A stretch of 64,000 bases of DNA from Thermoplasmata archaeon (lineage in GTDB: Archaea > Thermoplasmatota > Thermoplasmata > Lutacidiplasmatales > UBA184), in the NCBI GenBank assembly GCA_022749815.1, contig JAKIWV010000002.1, positions 124,001 to 188,000 of the forward strand, written 5' to 3'. Positions 17,821 through 26,307 of this stretch are shown in pieces. Made by a program: the position numbers and the translations under genes. Within the stretch, counting starts at the first letter, position 1. Each line of letters begins with the position of its first letter. Under the pieces are notes generated by a model. The model made no database searches and had not been told where the DNA came from. It saw nothing but the letters and a program-made list of their open reading frames with translations.

Positions 17821-20154
17821 TCAGGTCCAGCGCAACCCGTCGCGCCAAGCGGTGTAGAGCTCTGAGAGATCCAAGTCGGCGACCGTGCGGTCGGTCCATC
17901 GGAAGTGACCGCCCGTCGCAATGACCTCGCCGAGACGTGCGACCGGCTCGGCTCGGAGCTGGCGCTCGAACATCGGTACGAGGGTACGGTCCACCTCGAC
18001 CACCCAGCGAGAGGCTCCCTCGCCGACGGCGGCGAGGCCGGGCCCCGCGAGTCCCGTGGCTGCGAGGTCAACGGAGAACCCGAGACCGCTTCCGAACGCC
18101 ATTTCGAGGAGGGTCAGAGCGAGCCCGCCGTCGGAGACATCGTGGACCGCCCTTAAAGCGTGGGAACGAGCGAGCGAAAGAAGCGCCTCTCCCATGTGAC
18201 GCAGTCGAGCCGGGTGAGTCGGGGGGATGGGTTGGCCCCGGAGGCCGTTTCGGCGAGCCCAGAGAGATCCGCCCAGTTCGGGTCGGCTCGCGCCGACGAG
18301 ATAGAGAGGATTCCCGGCCTCTTTCAGGTCGACCGAGGTGCACTGCCGTACGTCGGGGACGATGCCCGTTGCGAGGAGCACCGGCGTTGGAGGGATCTCG
18401 GCGCCCAGCCCTCCGTTGTAGAAGCTCACGTTTCCCGACGGAATCGCGAAGTCGAGACCGCGGGCACCCTCGGCCAAGCCCCGAACAACCGCTGCGAACT
18501 GGCCCAATACATGCGGATCCTCGGGGTTCCCGAAGTTGAGACAATTCGTGAAGGCGTCCGGGCGGGCGCCGACGGCGTACAGGTTTCGCGCGGCCTCTTC
18601 GACCACCCAGCGCCCACCCCCGCGCGGATCCTCTTGGCAGGCCCACGGCTGGGCCGCCACCGTGAGAGCGAGTCCCTTCCAGCTCTCCGTTCGGGGCCGG
18701 AGGACCGCCGCATCGCCGTGCGACGGCGAGGTCACCTGACCCTGGAGCGGCTTCAATATCGTGTGACCGAAGACCTCGTGATCATAGACGCGGATGACCG
18801 GCTCCCGCGACACTGAGTCCGGGGCGAGCGTCTGGTCGCGAATGAGTTCGGCAAGGAGCTCGTCCGGGACTCTGGCCCTCGGTCTGCGGGTGGCCGAACG
18901 GGGGGCTCGTGTCGGCCGACGACGTGGGGTTGGTGCCACGCGGAAGCCCACATCGAGGGTCCCCGCGGCTACCCCGCCAAGCCGAATCCGTTCGATCGAG
19001 CCTCGGTTCACGCGGCCGATGTCGGTCGCGGGGACGTCCCACCGACGGAAGATTGCCAGCAGGGCGGAGAGGTCGTTAGGACGTACGTCGAGCAGCATCC
19101 TCTCCTGGGATTCGGAGACCCAGATCTCCCACGGTAGGAGGCCGCGTTCGCGGAGCGGGACCCGGTCGAGGTCGATCTCGGAGCCAAAGCCGCCGGCGTG
19201 CACCAATTCACCGGAGGCGGTGGCCAGGCCCCCGCCACCCAGATCCTTCAAGCCGCGGACCAGCGTTCGGTCGAACGCTTCGATGCAGGCGTGGATGAGG
19301 GGTTCCTTCATGATCGGATTACCGAGCTGTACGGCGCCTCGGGATTCGGTCTCGCTCCGTTCGGTGAGCTCGCGAGAGGCGAACGAGACGCCGCCGATAC
19401 CGTCCCGACCCGTGAGACCTCCAACCAGGACGAGCCGGTCGCCGGCCGCGCGGGCCCTATTCGGAAGCAGTCGTGCCCTCGGAAGGAAGCCGACACAGCC
19501 GACGTTGACGAGCGGGTTGACGACATACTGGGGGTCGAAGTAGATGCCCCCCGTAACGGTCGGGACCCCAACCCGGTTGCCGTAGTCCCGGATCCCGGCG
19601 ACGACCCCGTCGAACAGGTAGCGGGGGCTCTTCACGCCGGGCGGCAGCTGTTCTCGGGCCCGGTCCAGCGGTCCGAAGAACAACGGGTCTGCCAGGGCGA
19701 TGGGCTTCGCGCCCACCGCCAGGATGTCGCGGAGGATGCCTCCGATTCCCGTGGCCGCGCCGCCATAAGGCTCGACGGCGGACGGGTGATTGTGCGATTC
19801 GATCCGGAGGGCATAGGCGAACCCATCCTCGAACTTCATGACCCCGGCATCGCCGGTTCCGAGCACCCGACGTGCTGACTGGAGCTTCCCGAAGGCGGCG
19901 CGCAAGAAAACGCGGGAACTCTTGTAGCTGCAGTGCTCGCTCCAGCTCTGGGCCAGCCCCGCGAGCTCGAGGTCTGTGGGTTCGCGGCCGGCCCGCATGT
20001 AATAGCGCTGGATCCGGACCAATTCGACGGAATCGAACCCGAGGTTGAGACGGGCGGAGGTCCGGACCAATGCGGCGCGGCTCAGATTGCGGAAGGGAAC
20101 CGTGGAGACGCCCGGCGCCCATTCCGGTTCCCCATCGATGGCCTGGCCGGGCAT
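17821..20154 (-). CDS. purL: Phosphoribosylformylglycinamidine synthase subunit PurL
   Basis: ATP-dependent FGAM synthase catalytic subunit, 777 aa. The N-terminal block LAQSWSEHCSYKSSR, the ESHNHPSAVEPYGGAATGIG block and the repeated AIR-synthase-like halves are all present. Archaeal PurL works with separate PurS and PurQ; PurS is directly upstream (8-nt gap) but PurQ is 42 kb away at 62562. Second gene of purS-purL-dph6. Confidence 0.97.
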   Translation of the reverse strand: MPGQAIDGEPEWAPGVSTVPFRNLSRAALVRTSARLNLGFDSVELVRIQRYYMRAGREPTDLELAGLAQSWSEHCSYKSSRVFLRAAFGKLQSARRVLGTGDAGVMKFEDGFAYALRIESHNHPSAVEPYGGAATGIGGILRDILAVGAKPIALADPLFFGPLDRAREQLPPGVKSPRYLFDGVVAGIRDYGNRVGVPTVTGGIYFDPQYVVNPLVNVGCVGFLPRARLLPNRARAAGDRLVLVGGLTGRDGIGGVSFASRELTERSETESRGAVQLGNPIMKEPLIHACIEAFDRTLVRGLKDLGGGGLATASGELVHAGGFGSEIDLDRVPLRERGLLPWEIWVSESQERMLLDVRPNDLSALLAIFRRWDVPATDIGRVNRGSIERIRLGGVAAGTLDVGFRVAPTPRRRPTRAPRSATRRPRARVPDELLAELIRDQTLAPDSVSREPVIRVYDHEVFGHTILKPLQGQVTSPSHGDAAVLRPRTESWKGLALTVAAQPWACQEDPRGGGRWVVEEAARNLYAVGARPDAFTNCLNFGNPEDPHVLGQFAAVVRGLAEGARGLDFAIPSGNVSFYNGGLGAEIPPTPVLLATGIVPDVRQCTSVDLKEAGNPLYLVGASRPELGGSLWARRNGLRGQPIPPTHPARLRHMGEALLSLARSHALRAVHDVSDGGLALTLLEMAFGSGLGFSVDLAATGLAGPGLAAVGEGASRWVVEVDRTLVPMFERQLRAEPVARLGEVIATGGHFRWTDRTVADLDLSELYTAWRDGLRWT

Positions 20155-20162
20155 GACTTCCC

Positions 20163-20429
20163 TCAGTCCAAGAGGGGAGTCACGGTCACCCGATGGATCA
20201 CCGGGTTCGCCAGGAGCCGATCCACCGCTTCTCGGGCCATCGCGTCGGCCCGGGCCCGATCGACGTTCGCGAACTCGAGAATGTACACGCGAGCGGTCGT
20301 CACTCGTGAAACGGGAGTTATTCCCAGCAGGGCGAGCGATTTCTCGACCGTCTCGGCCTCGGGATCCAGGATACCGGACTTCAATTCCACCCGGATCTCT
20401 ACCCGGAGGTTCCGGTCGCCGCTGCCCAT
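20163..20429 (-). CDS. purS: Phosphoribosylformylglycinamidine synthase subunit PurS
   Basis: Small bridging subunit that couples PurL with the PurQ glutaminase. 88 aa from the ATG at 20429, with RVEIRVELKSGILDPEAET as the expected first strand and helix. A longer start at 20465 adds 12 residues unlike the family and would place the ATG inside a TATA-like element (CTAATATG). With that element as promoter, transcription would begin near 20440, so the downstream ATG fits better. Confidence 0.92.
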   Translation of the reverse strand: MGSGDRNLRVEIRVELKSGILDPEAETVEKSLALLGITPVSRVTTARVYILEFANVDRARADAMAREAVDRLLANPVIHRVTVTPLLD

Positions 20430-20462
20430 CCTCTCCGCTCGGTCGCTTCGAGCCGGCCGGGG

Positions 20463-20470
20463 CATATTAG
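20463..20470 (-). promoter_or_regulatory. TATA box, purS-purL-dph6
   Basis: CTAATATG on the minus strand, about 34 nt before the preferred purS ATG. Spacing gives a leader of roughly ten bases, in keeping with short-leader archaeal transcripts. Confidence 0.4.
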
Positions 20471-20639
20471 GTCTGACGCCGGGCGCACCGTCGGGGGCGT
20501 TCGGTCGGGGCGCAGGCGGAAGGAGCGCGTCCGGGGGGCTACGACCCTCGCCCGCGACGGACAGTCACCCGTAGAAATCGAGTCCGAGGCCGGCTTAATA
20601 CGCCGTTCGAGGTCGGCCCCGCTCGGCGAGGGGGGCGAG

Positions 20640-21017
20640 ATGAAGGTCAAGGGAATCTCCTGGGTCGGGATAAAGACTGACAAGCTCGGAGAGCTGGCGA
20701 CGTTCTTCCGAACGATTTTGGGCTTGCGCGCAATCAGAGAGGATAGGGACTTCATCCTCTTTCGACTGCCCGACGGTGATCTTCTCGAGCTGTTCGGACC
20801 CGAAGGGCCCGACCTCCCCGGCCAGTTCAGCGACGTTCGCGTAATGCCGGGTTTCGCCGTCGACGACATCGAAGGCGCACGAGAGGAGCTCAAGGCTGCG
20901 GGCGGGGAGCTCATGGGTCCGCTGGAACGAGACGACACGATCGGGCTCGCGTGGCAACACTTTCGCGGACCGGACGGATGGATCTACGAACTCACCTACG
21001 ACCGTTCGCGCTCGTGA
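20640..21017 (+). CDS. VOC-superfamily (glyoxalase/dioxygenase-like) protein
   Basis: 125 aa with two beta-alpha-beta-beta-beta units. The first begins GISWVGIKTDKLGELATFF, the second MPGFAVDDIEGAREEL, and the tail GPDGWIYEL provides the usual final glutamate. Substrate cannot be inferred. A TTAATA element about 43 nt before the ATG may be the promoter. It is divergent from purS and not obviously linked to the downstream genes. Confidence 0.8.
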   Translation: MKVKGISWVGIKTDKLGELATFFRTILGLRAIREDRDFILFRLPDGDLLELFGPEGPDLPGQFSDVRVMPGFAVDDIEGAREELKAAGGELMGPLERDDTIGLAWQHFRGPDGWIYELTYDRSRS

Positions 21018-21113
21018 AGGCCCGGAGGAGGCCGACCCCCGATTCGGGCTCAATTTAGTCGCCAAAATGCCTAAATAGTGGACCTTTTTCGGAACGGGGG
21101 TCTGGGGGTTGGG

Positions 21114-21287
21114 GTGGAGGAGCTCATTTGCAGTGTCGAGTTTCTTCGGAGCCGGAAGGAGCTCGTCGCGCGCGTTTCGAGTGAAGCGGGGGGAGTGCGC
21201 GAGTATCGCGCGCCCGCCGCCGGCCAAGTGATCGAACAGGTGGTCGACGACCTCCAAGAGGAGTTCGAATCGGCCCCGGTGACCTGA
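21114..21287 (+). CDS. Small conserved-looking protein, unknown
   Basis: 57 aa if started at GTG 21114; a GTG at 21078 would add 12 residues. The sequence is amphipathic and acidic (VIEQVVDDLQEEF). I do not recognise a domain. The TATA-like CCTAAATAG at 21069-21077 would start transcription near 21100, which favours the 21114 start as a short-leader gene. Codon use is like that of its neighbours. Confidence 0.5.
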   Translation: MEELICSVEFLRSRKELVARVSSEAGGVREYRAPAAGQVIEQVVDDLQEEFESAPVT

Positions 21288-21378
21288 CGAGGGTTCTGCC
21301 GACACGGGGCCCACCGCCACTGCCAGCGCCGGATACGTGGTTGCCGAGTGAGTGAGGGAACAGGAGGCGAAAGTATCG

Positions 21379-21723
21379 ATGGAGAAACCAGGAACGAAGA
21401 GCAAGGGACCGGTCAGCGGAGCCGTCGAGAGCGCCTTCACGAAAGTCTGGGGGGACGAGCACGTCACCGCGCTCATCGCCCTCAAGGTGGAGACCGCCGA
21501 GGCCGACGGAGTGGCGGCCGAAGTGGCGAGGTTCACCGAGGCCGAGGACGTCTTTCTCGTGACCGGTGACACGGATATCATGGTCAAGGTCACTTTCCCC
21601 CACTACGAGGAACTGAAAGAATTCGTGCTCCACCGCCTGCCGGTCGTGAAGGGGATCCGCGAATCGAAGACGCTGCTCGTCGTCACTGCGTACAAAGAAG
21701 GAGGCGAAGCCCGTCGCGCGTAG
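21379..21723 (+). CDS. Lrp/AsnC ligand-binding (RAM) domain protein without HTH
   Basis: 114 aa. After a 20-residue basic lead the sequence shows the alpha-beta sandwich of the Lrp/AsnC effector domain: ALIALKVE, EDVFLVTGDTDIMVKV, and a final strand KTLLVVTAYK. The helix-turn-helix half is missing, so it may bind an amino acid or co-assemble with full-length Lrp proteins. The ATG at 21379 has an AGGAG about 11 nt upstream; a GTG at 21352 is an alternative. Adjacent to UPF0147 and tRNA-Lys. Confidence 0.8.
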   Translation: MEKPGTKSKGPVSGAVESAFTKVWGDEHVTALIALKVETAEADGVAAEVARFTEAEDVFLVTGDTDIMVKVTFPHYEELKEFVLHRLPVVKGIRESKTLLVVTAYKEGGEARRA

Positions 21724-21747
21724 GCGCGACGAGTCTCGGACGTTTTC

Positions 21748-22059
21748 TTGAACGCTACCGATAGTCGGGCCGTGCCGCCGACCGCGGCCGAACCCTCCGC
21801 CATCGTCGGCAAGACCCTCCAGCTAGAGCGGATCGCCCAGTCGCTCGTTGCGCTCAGCGAGGACGGTTCCGTTCCGCGGAACATCCGTCGAGGGGCTCAG
21901 TCGGCCCGCGACGAGCTGCTGAAAGCCGCGGTCGCGCTCGACCTGCGCGTCGCGAGCGCCGTCTACGTGCTCGACGACTTGGCCAACGATTCGAATCTTC
22001 CTACCCACGGTCGCACCGCCATCTGGTCGATCATCTCGAACTTGGAGAGCCTCCAGTGA
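21748..22059 (+). CDS. UPF0147 family protein
   Basis: 103 aa. The DGSVPRNIRRGAQSARDELL block, the central VASAVYVLDDLANDSNLPTH-type helix-turn-helix segment and the terminal IWSIISNLE are characteristic of archaeal UPF0147, an all-helical family of unknown function. The start appears to be a TTG at 21748, because no ATG or GTG precedes the conserved region in frame. N-terminus is about 15 residues longer than usual. Confidence 0.85.
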   Translation: MNATDSRAVPPTAAEPSAIVGKTLQLERIAQSLVALSEDGSVPRNIRRGAQSARDELLKAAVALDLRVASAVYVLDDLANDSNLPTHGRTAIWSIISNLESLQ

Positions 22060-22140
22060 ATCACCGGCGGCGAAACCTGAAATACGAGCCCCGGGTCGCG
22101 CCCCGTCGGAACGGCCGCGGGCCCGTAGCTCAGTTCGGTA

Positions 22141-22169
22141 GGCCGGCGGGTACGCTCGTCGGCCCGACA
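22141..22169 (+). other. D-loop intron of tRNA-Lys
   Basis: A bulge-helix-bulge motif is readable: central helix TCGG (22135-22138) with CCGA (22164-22167), bulges TAG and CAC, and intron-side helix GCCG (22142-22145) with CGGC (22160-22163). Cutting after the second bulge base removes 29 nt; a slightly relaxed cut removing 31 nt (22141-22171) would give a shorter D-loop. The exon-side helix is weak. Confidence 0.7.
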
Positions 22170-22209
22170 CAGAGCATCTGGCTTTTAACCAGGCGGTCGG
22201 GGGTTCGAA

Positions 22210-22247
22210 CGAGAGGCGCCGCACGCGTCGGCCGCGTTCTCCGGAAA
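22210..22247 (+). other. T-loop intron of tRNA-Lys (position 59/60)
   Basis: A complete bulge-helix-bulge: exon helix GGGGG/CCCCC, bulge AAT (22246-22248), central helix TTCG (22204-22207) with CGGA (22242-22245), bulge AAC (22208-22210), intron helix GAGA (22211-22214) with TCTC (22238-22241). Cuts after the second bulge base remove 38 nt and restore the loop TTCGAAT exactly. Confidence 0.82.
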
Positions 22248-22282
22248 TCCCCCCGGGCCCGTTCCGCTCCGCTGGAGTCCGC

Positions 22283-22612
22283 ATGAGCCCCGCGCGTGCC
22301 CGCACCCGCAAATCGGCGAAGAGCGTGAAGGCCCCGTCGAGGCGGGAGTTCCAGACCCACCATCTGATCCCTTCGCACGAGCTGCTCACCGAAGCCGAGG
22401 GCCGCCAGGTCCTCGAAGAGCTCGCCACGCCGATCGAGCGGCTGCCGAAGATCCTCGCCAGCGACCCTGGCCTGCTGACCGCTCTGGCCGTTCGCGCCGC
22501 TAAAGAAGCCGCCGAGCCGCTCTCTGGCCGGCTCATCCGGGTCCGTCGGCCCTCGCCTACGGCCGGGGAAGCGGTGGCCTATCGGGTCGTCATTGCGAAC
22601 TTGGGGGACTAG
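22283..22612 (+). CDS. rpoH: DNA-directed RNA polymerase subunit H (Rpb5 C-terminal domain)
   Basis: 109 aa. A basic N-terminal lead of 25 residues precedes the Rpb5 C-domain: HHLIPSHELLTEAEG, RLPKILASDP, and the ending RRPSPTAGEAVAYRVV, all family signatures. The usual short loop after ASDP is somewhat expanded. It opens the RNA polymerase operon rpoH-rpoB-rpoA1-rpoA2, 12 nt before rpoB, and lies just after tRNA-Lys. Confidence 0.93.
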   Translation: MSPARARTRKSAKSVKAPSRREFQTHHLIPSHELLTEAEGRQVLEELATPIERLPKILASDPGLLTALAVRAAKEAAEPLSGRLIRVRRPSPTAGEAVAYRVVIANLGD

Positions 22613-22624
22613 AGGTTCACTGTC

Positions 22625-25600
22625 ATGCGCGAAATCGTAGATGCCTTCTTCCGCGAACGATCGACCGTCAACCATCACTTGGCGAGCTTCAACGACTTCC
22701 TACCGACGCCCGACAACCCGAACTCTCGGATGCAGCGGATCGTCGACGACGCTCGGGTCAGCGAAGACTCCACCGACCGCGGGGTCATCCGGTTGGACGT
22801 CCAGAAGACCAAGAGCTCCATCTACGTGCGCGTCGGCCGCCGGCGCGACGCCCGGTCCCAGCTCGACTCCACTTCCGAACCCACGGTGTTCGTGGGCCAG
22901 CCATTCGTGAAGGAACCGGTCGGCTCGAAGCCAACCCTGACGCCGATGGAGGCCCGTCTCCGGAACCTCACGTATCAGGCCCCGATCTACCTGCGCGTCA
23001 CGGTCGTCGAGAACGGGGTCGAGCGCGCACCCGAAGACGTGCACATCGGCGATCTCCCGATCATGGTCAAGAGCCGGCCCTGCAATCTCCACCAGGGCAA
23101 CATCGAGCGCGACTCGGGATTCCCTCTCTCCGCGGAGGAATACCGCGCCAAGCTCGTCGAGTACGGCGAGGACCCGGCCGACCCCGGTGGCTACTTCATC
23201 ATCGGCGGGACCGAGCGGGTGATCATGAGCCTCGAGGACCTGGCGCCCAACCGGATCTTCGCGGAGTTCAACGAACGGTACGGTACGCCGATCGAGAGCG
23301 CCAAGGTGTTCAGCCAGCGCGGCGGCTACCGGTCGCTCACCGTCGTCGAGAAGAAGAAGGACGGCGTGCTGCATGTTTCCGTCCCCAGCGCCTCGGGCCA
23401 GATCCCGCTCGCGATCCTGATGAAAGCCCTCGGAATGAAAAACGACGAGGAGATCTACCAGGCCGTCCTGGGCGAGCTTCTGCCGCTGGACGAGCCGTTC
23501 GTCCAGACGATGAAGCACCTCCTCAATGTCAATCTCGAGGAGTGCATCTCGAAGAAGCTCTACCCCCCCGAGGGGATCCTCACCACCGAGGATGCGCTCC
23601 TCTACCTGGAGAAGAAGTTCGCCACCGGCCAGGCGAAGGAGTACCGTCAGCGCAAGGTCGACGGCATCCTCGACCGCTCCCTCCTACCGCACCTCGGCGA
23701 TTCGAAGCCGGACCGGCTGAAGAAGGCCCTCTACCTTGGCCGCATGGCCCGTACGGTCCTCGAGCTCAACCTGGGCCAGCGCGGCGAAGACGACAAGGAC
23801 CATTACGCGAACAAGCGGCTCAAGCTCGCCGGCGACCTCATGGAGGACCTCTTCCGGGTGGCCTTCACGATGCTCCTGAAGGACCTCAAGTACCAGCTCG
23901 AGCGCTCCTTCGCCCGAAAGAAGGACCTGCGGATCGCTTCGGCGATCCGGCCGGACCTCCTCACCCAGCGGCTCGTCCACGCCCTCGCGACCGGGAACTG
24001 GGTCGGCGGACGCTCGGGGGTGAGCCAGCTGCTCGACCGGACCAGTCACATGTCTACGATCTCTCACCTCCGCCGGGTCACGAGCCCGCTCACCCGCAGT
24101 CAGCCGCATTTCGAGGCGCGTGACCTGCACCCCACGCAGTGGGGACGACTCTGTCCCAACGAAACGCCCGAGGGACAGAACTGCGGCCTCGTGAAGAATT
24201 ACGCTCTCTGTGTCGACGTTTCGGAAGGCGCCGACGAGGACGAGGTCGCCCTCATCCTCCGGGACCTCAACACGCGCGAGATCGGCCCCGAGGTCTTCCA
24301 GGAAGCCTCCGGGTCGAAGGGCAAGCGGGCCGCCCGGGTCTACGTGAACGGGAACCTGATCGGACTCCACTCGAACCCGACCGAGCTCGTGCAGGAGATC
24401 CGGGAACGCCGACGGTCCGGTACGCTGTCCCCCACGCTCGGCGACAAGATCTACGAGATCAACGTTCGGAGCGATCAACGCATGAATGAGGTGATCGTTC
24501 ACTGCGATTCGGGACGTCTTCGTCGGCCATTGATCAGCGTCAAGGAGGCGACCCCGCGGGTCACCCGCTCGGACCTGGACGAGTTGGCCCGAGGGACGCT
24601 GTCGTACACGGACCTGATCCGGCAGGGCAAGGTCGAATGGATGGACGCAGAGGAGGAAGAAGACACGCTGATCGGCGTGGACGCATTCCTACCCCCCGAG
24701 CGGTGCCCGAACTGTGAACGGGCCCTCTCGCGAAGCGATATCCGCTGGGTCTCGGCGGGGGACAAAAAGGAGGCCGCCGACGTCGAATGCGGTCGGTGTC
24801 ACCACGTCTTCCCTACCCCGTCCCTCCTCCACAAGGAGCACACCCACCTCGAGATCGACCCCAACCTCATGCTCGGGGTCTGCACGGGGCTCATCCCGTA
24901 CGCCGAGCACAACTCCACCCCGCGGAACACGATGGGCTCGGGGATGGCCAAGCAGGCGCTCGGCGTCGAGTCGGTCAATTACCGCCGGCGACCGGATACT
25001 CGGGGACATCTGCTCCACTACCCCGAGGCGCCGCTGATCCGGACCCAGACGATGCGCTACGTCCAGTTCACCGAGCGTCCCGCAGGGCAGAACTTCGTCG
25101 TGGCAGTCCTCTCCTACGAGGGGTACAATATGCAGGACGCGCTCGTCTTCTCCCAGGCCGCGATCGACCGCGGTCTCGGCCGCTCGTCCTTCTTCCGAAC
25201 GTACCGGGGTGAGGAACGCAAGTATCCGGGCGGCCAGGAAGACCGCTTCGAGATCCCGCGCCCCGATGTGGCCGGCGCCCGCGTCGACACGGCGTACCGT
25301 AACTTGGGCGAGGACGGGCTGATCTTCCCCGAGCTGGAGGTCACGGAAAGCGATGTGCTCGTCGGCAAGACCTCCCCGCCCCGGTTCCTGGAGGAAAAGA
25401 CCGACCTGCTGACTCCCCAGAAACGCCGCGAAACCTCGGTGACCGTCCGCGCCGGCGAATCGGGCTGGGTCGACAGCGTGATTCTGACCGAGGGAGAGAA
25501 CATCTCGAAGCTCGTCAAGGTCAAGGTCCGCAACCAGCGGGTGCCGGAGCTCGGGGACAAGTTCGCCTCCCGCCACGGTCAGAAGGGCGTGGTCGGGCTC

Positions 25601-26296
25601 ATCGTCCCCCAGGAGAACATGCCGTACACCCGCGACGGGGTCACTCCGGACCTGATCGTCAACCCCCATGCCATCCCGTCCCGCATGACCGTGGCCCACG
25701 TGCTCGAGATGCTCGGCGGGAAGGTCGGCTCCCTCGAGGGCCGCGTCATCGATGGCACGCCGTTCTCTGGCGAGCGGGAGGAGGCCCTCCGTGAATCGCT
25801 CAAGGCGCTCGGCTTCCACCCGTCCGGACGGGAGACCTTTTACGACGGCCTCACGGGCCGACGCCTCGACGCCGAGGTGTTCGTCGGCGTGATCTACTAT
25901 CAGAAGCTCCACCACATGGTCGCCGGGAAGATGCACATGCGATCCCGGGGCCCGGTCCAGATCCTGACGCGCCAGCCGACGGAGGGCCGGTCGCGGCAGG
26001 GCGGTCTCCGATTCGGAGAGATGGAACGCGACTGTCTGATCGGTCACGGCGTGGCGATGGTCATCAAGGACCGTCTGCTCGACGAGTCCGACGGAACGAT
26101 CCAGTACGTCTGCGGCAACACGGAATGCGGCCACATCGCGATACCGGACGCCCGGACCGGTTCGCTCCGGTGCCCGAGCTGCGGCAATACGTCGTCGATC
26201 TATCCAGTCGAGATGAGCTACTCGTTCAAGCTGCTCCTGGAGGAGCTGATCAGCCTCGGCGTGATCATGCGCCTCCAGCTGGAGGACATGCGGTAG
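22625..26296 (+). CDS. rpoB: DNA-directed RNA polymerase subunit B (undivided)
   Basis: 1223 aa second-largest subunit containing both the B'' and B' parts in one polypeptide. Protrusion, lobe, fork ([17 protein letters not shown]), hybrid-binding ([13 protein letters not shown]) and anchor regions are all recognisable. Zinc ligands occur in CPNCERAL-type and CGNTECGH-type motifs, the latter in the clamp. An unsplit B subunit is found in Thermoplasmatota and Thermoproteota but not in methanogens and haloarchaea, which helps place the organism. Stop is 11 nt before rpoA1. Confidence 0.98.
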   Translation: MREIVDAFFRERSTVNHHLASFNDFLPTPDNPNSRMQRIVDDARVSEDSTDRGVIRLDVQKTKSSIYVRVGRRRDARSQLDSTSEPTVFVGQPFVKEPVGSKPTLTPMEARLRNLTYQAPIYLRVTVVENGVERAPEDVHIGDLPIMVKSRPCNLHQGNIERDSGFPLSAEEYRAKLVEYGEDPADPGGYFIIGGTERVIMSLEDLAPNRIFAEFNERYGTPIESAKVFSQRGGYRSLTVVEKKKDGVLHVSVPSASGQIPLAILMKALGMKNDEEIYQAVLGELLPLDEPFVQTMKHLLNVNLEECISKKLYPPEGILTTEDALLYLEKKFATGQAKEYRQRKVDGILDRSLLPHLGDSKPDRLKKALYLGRMARTVLELNLGQRGEDDKDHYANKRLKLAGDLMEDLFRVAFTMLLKDLKYQLERSFARKKDLRIASAIRPDLLTQRLVHALATGNWVGGRSGVSQLLDRTSHMSTISHLRRVTSPLTRSQPHFEARDLHPTQWGRLCPNETPEGQNCGLVKNYALCVDVSEGADEDEVALILRDLNTREIGPEVFQEASGSKGKRAARVYVNGNLIGLHSNPTELVQEIRERRRSGTLSPTLGDKIYEINVRSDQRMNEVIVHCDSGRLRRPLISVKEATPRVTRSDLDELARGTLSYTDLIRQGKVEWMDAEEEEDTLIGVDAFLPPERCPNCERALSRSDIRWVSAGDKKEAADVECGRCHHVFPTPSLLHKEHTHLEIDPNLMLGVCTGLIPYAEHNSTPRNTMGSGMAKQALGVESVNYRRRPDTRGHLLHYPEAPLIRTQTMRYVQFTERPAGQNFVVAVLSYEGYNMQDALVFSQAAIDRGLGRSSFFRTYRGEERKYPGGQEDRFEIPRPDVAGARVDTAYRNLGEDGLIFPELEVTESDVLVGKTSPPRFLEEKTDLLTPQKRRETSVTVRAGESGWVDSVILTEGENISKLVKVKVRNQRVPELGDKFASRHGQKGVVGLIVPQENMPYTRDGVTPDLIVNPHAIPSRMTVAHVLEMLGGKVGSLEGRVIDGTPFSGEREEALRESLKALGFHPSGRETFYDGLTGRRLDAEVFVGVIYYQKLHHMVAGKMHMRSRGPVQILTRQPTEGRSRQGGLRFGEMERDCLIGHGVAMVIKDRLLDESDGTIQYVCGNTECGHIAIPDARTGSLRCPSCGNTSSIYPVEMSYSFKLLLEELISLGVIMRLQLEDMR

Positions 26297-26307
26297 GAGG
26301 TTCCTCG

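Larger units (their letters stand above)
22119..22261 (+). tRNA. tRNA-Lys (UUU) with two non-canonical introns
   Basis: Acceptor arms GGGCCCG (22119-22125) and CGGGCCC (22254-22260) pair perfectly, with discriminator G22261. The anticodon arm CTGG-CTTTTAA-CCAG carries TTT at 22183-22185. D-stem GCTC (22128-22131) pairs with GAGC at 22172-22175, but 31-40 nt intervene instead of 8-11. T-stem GGGGG (22199-22203) pairs with CCCCC (22249-22253), but the loop is 45 nt. Removing 22141-22169 and 22210-22247 yields a 76-nt cloverleaf with the standard TTCGAAT loop. The acceptor sequence is that of archaeal tRNA-Lys. A CTGAAATACG element near 22077 may be its promoter; rpoH starts 21 nt downstream. 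Confidence 0.9.

Noticed and set aside
20466-20639. Possible tRNA with introns in the purS-VOC spacer
   Set aside because: G+C-rich segments could be folded, but no TTCRA loop with matching T-stem and acceptor stem was found on either strand.
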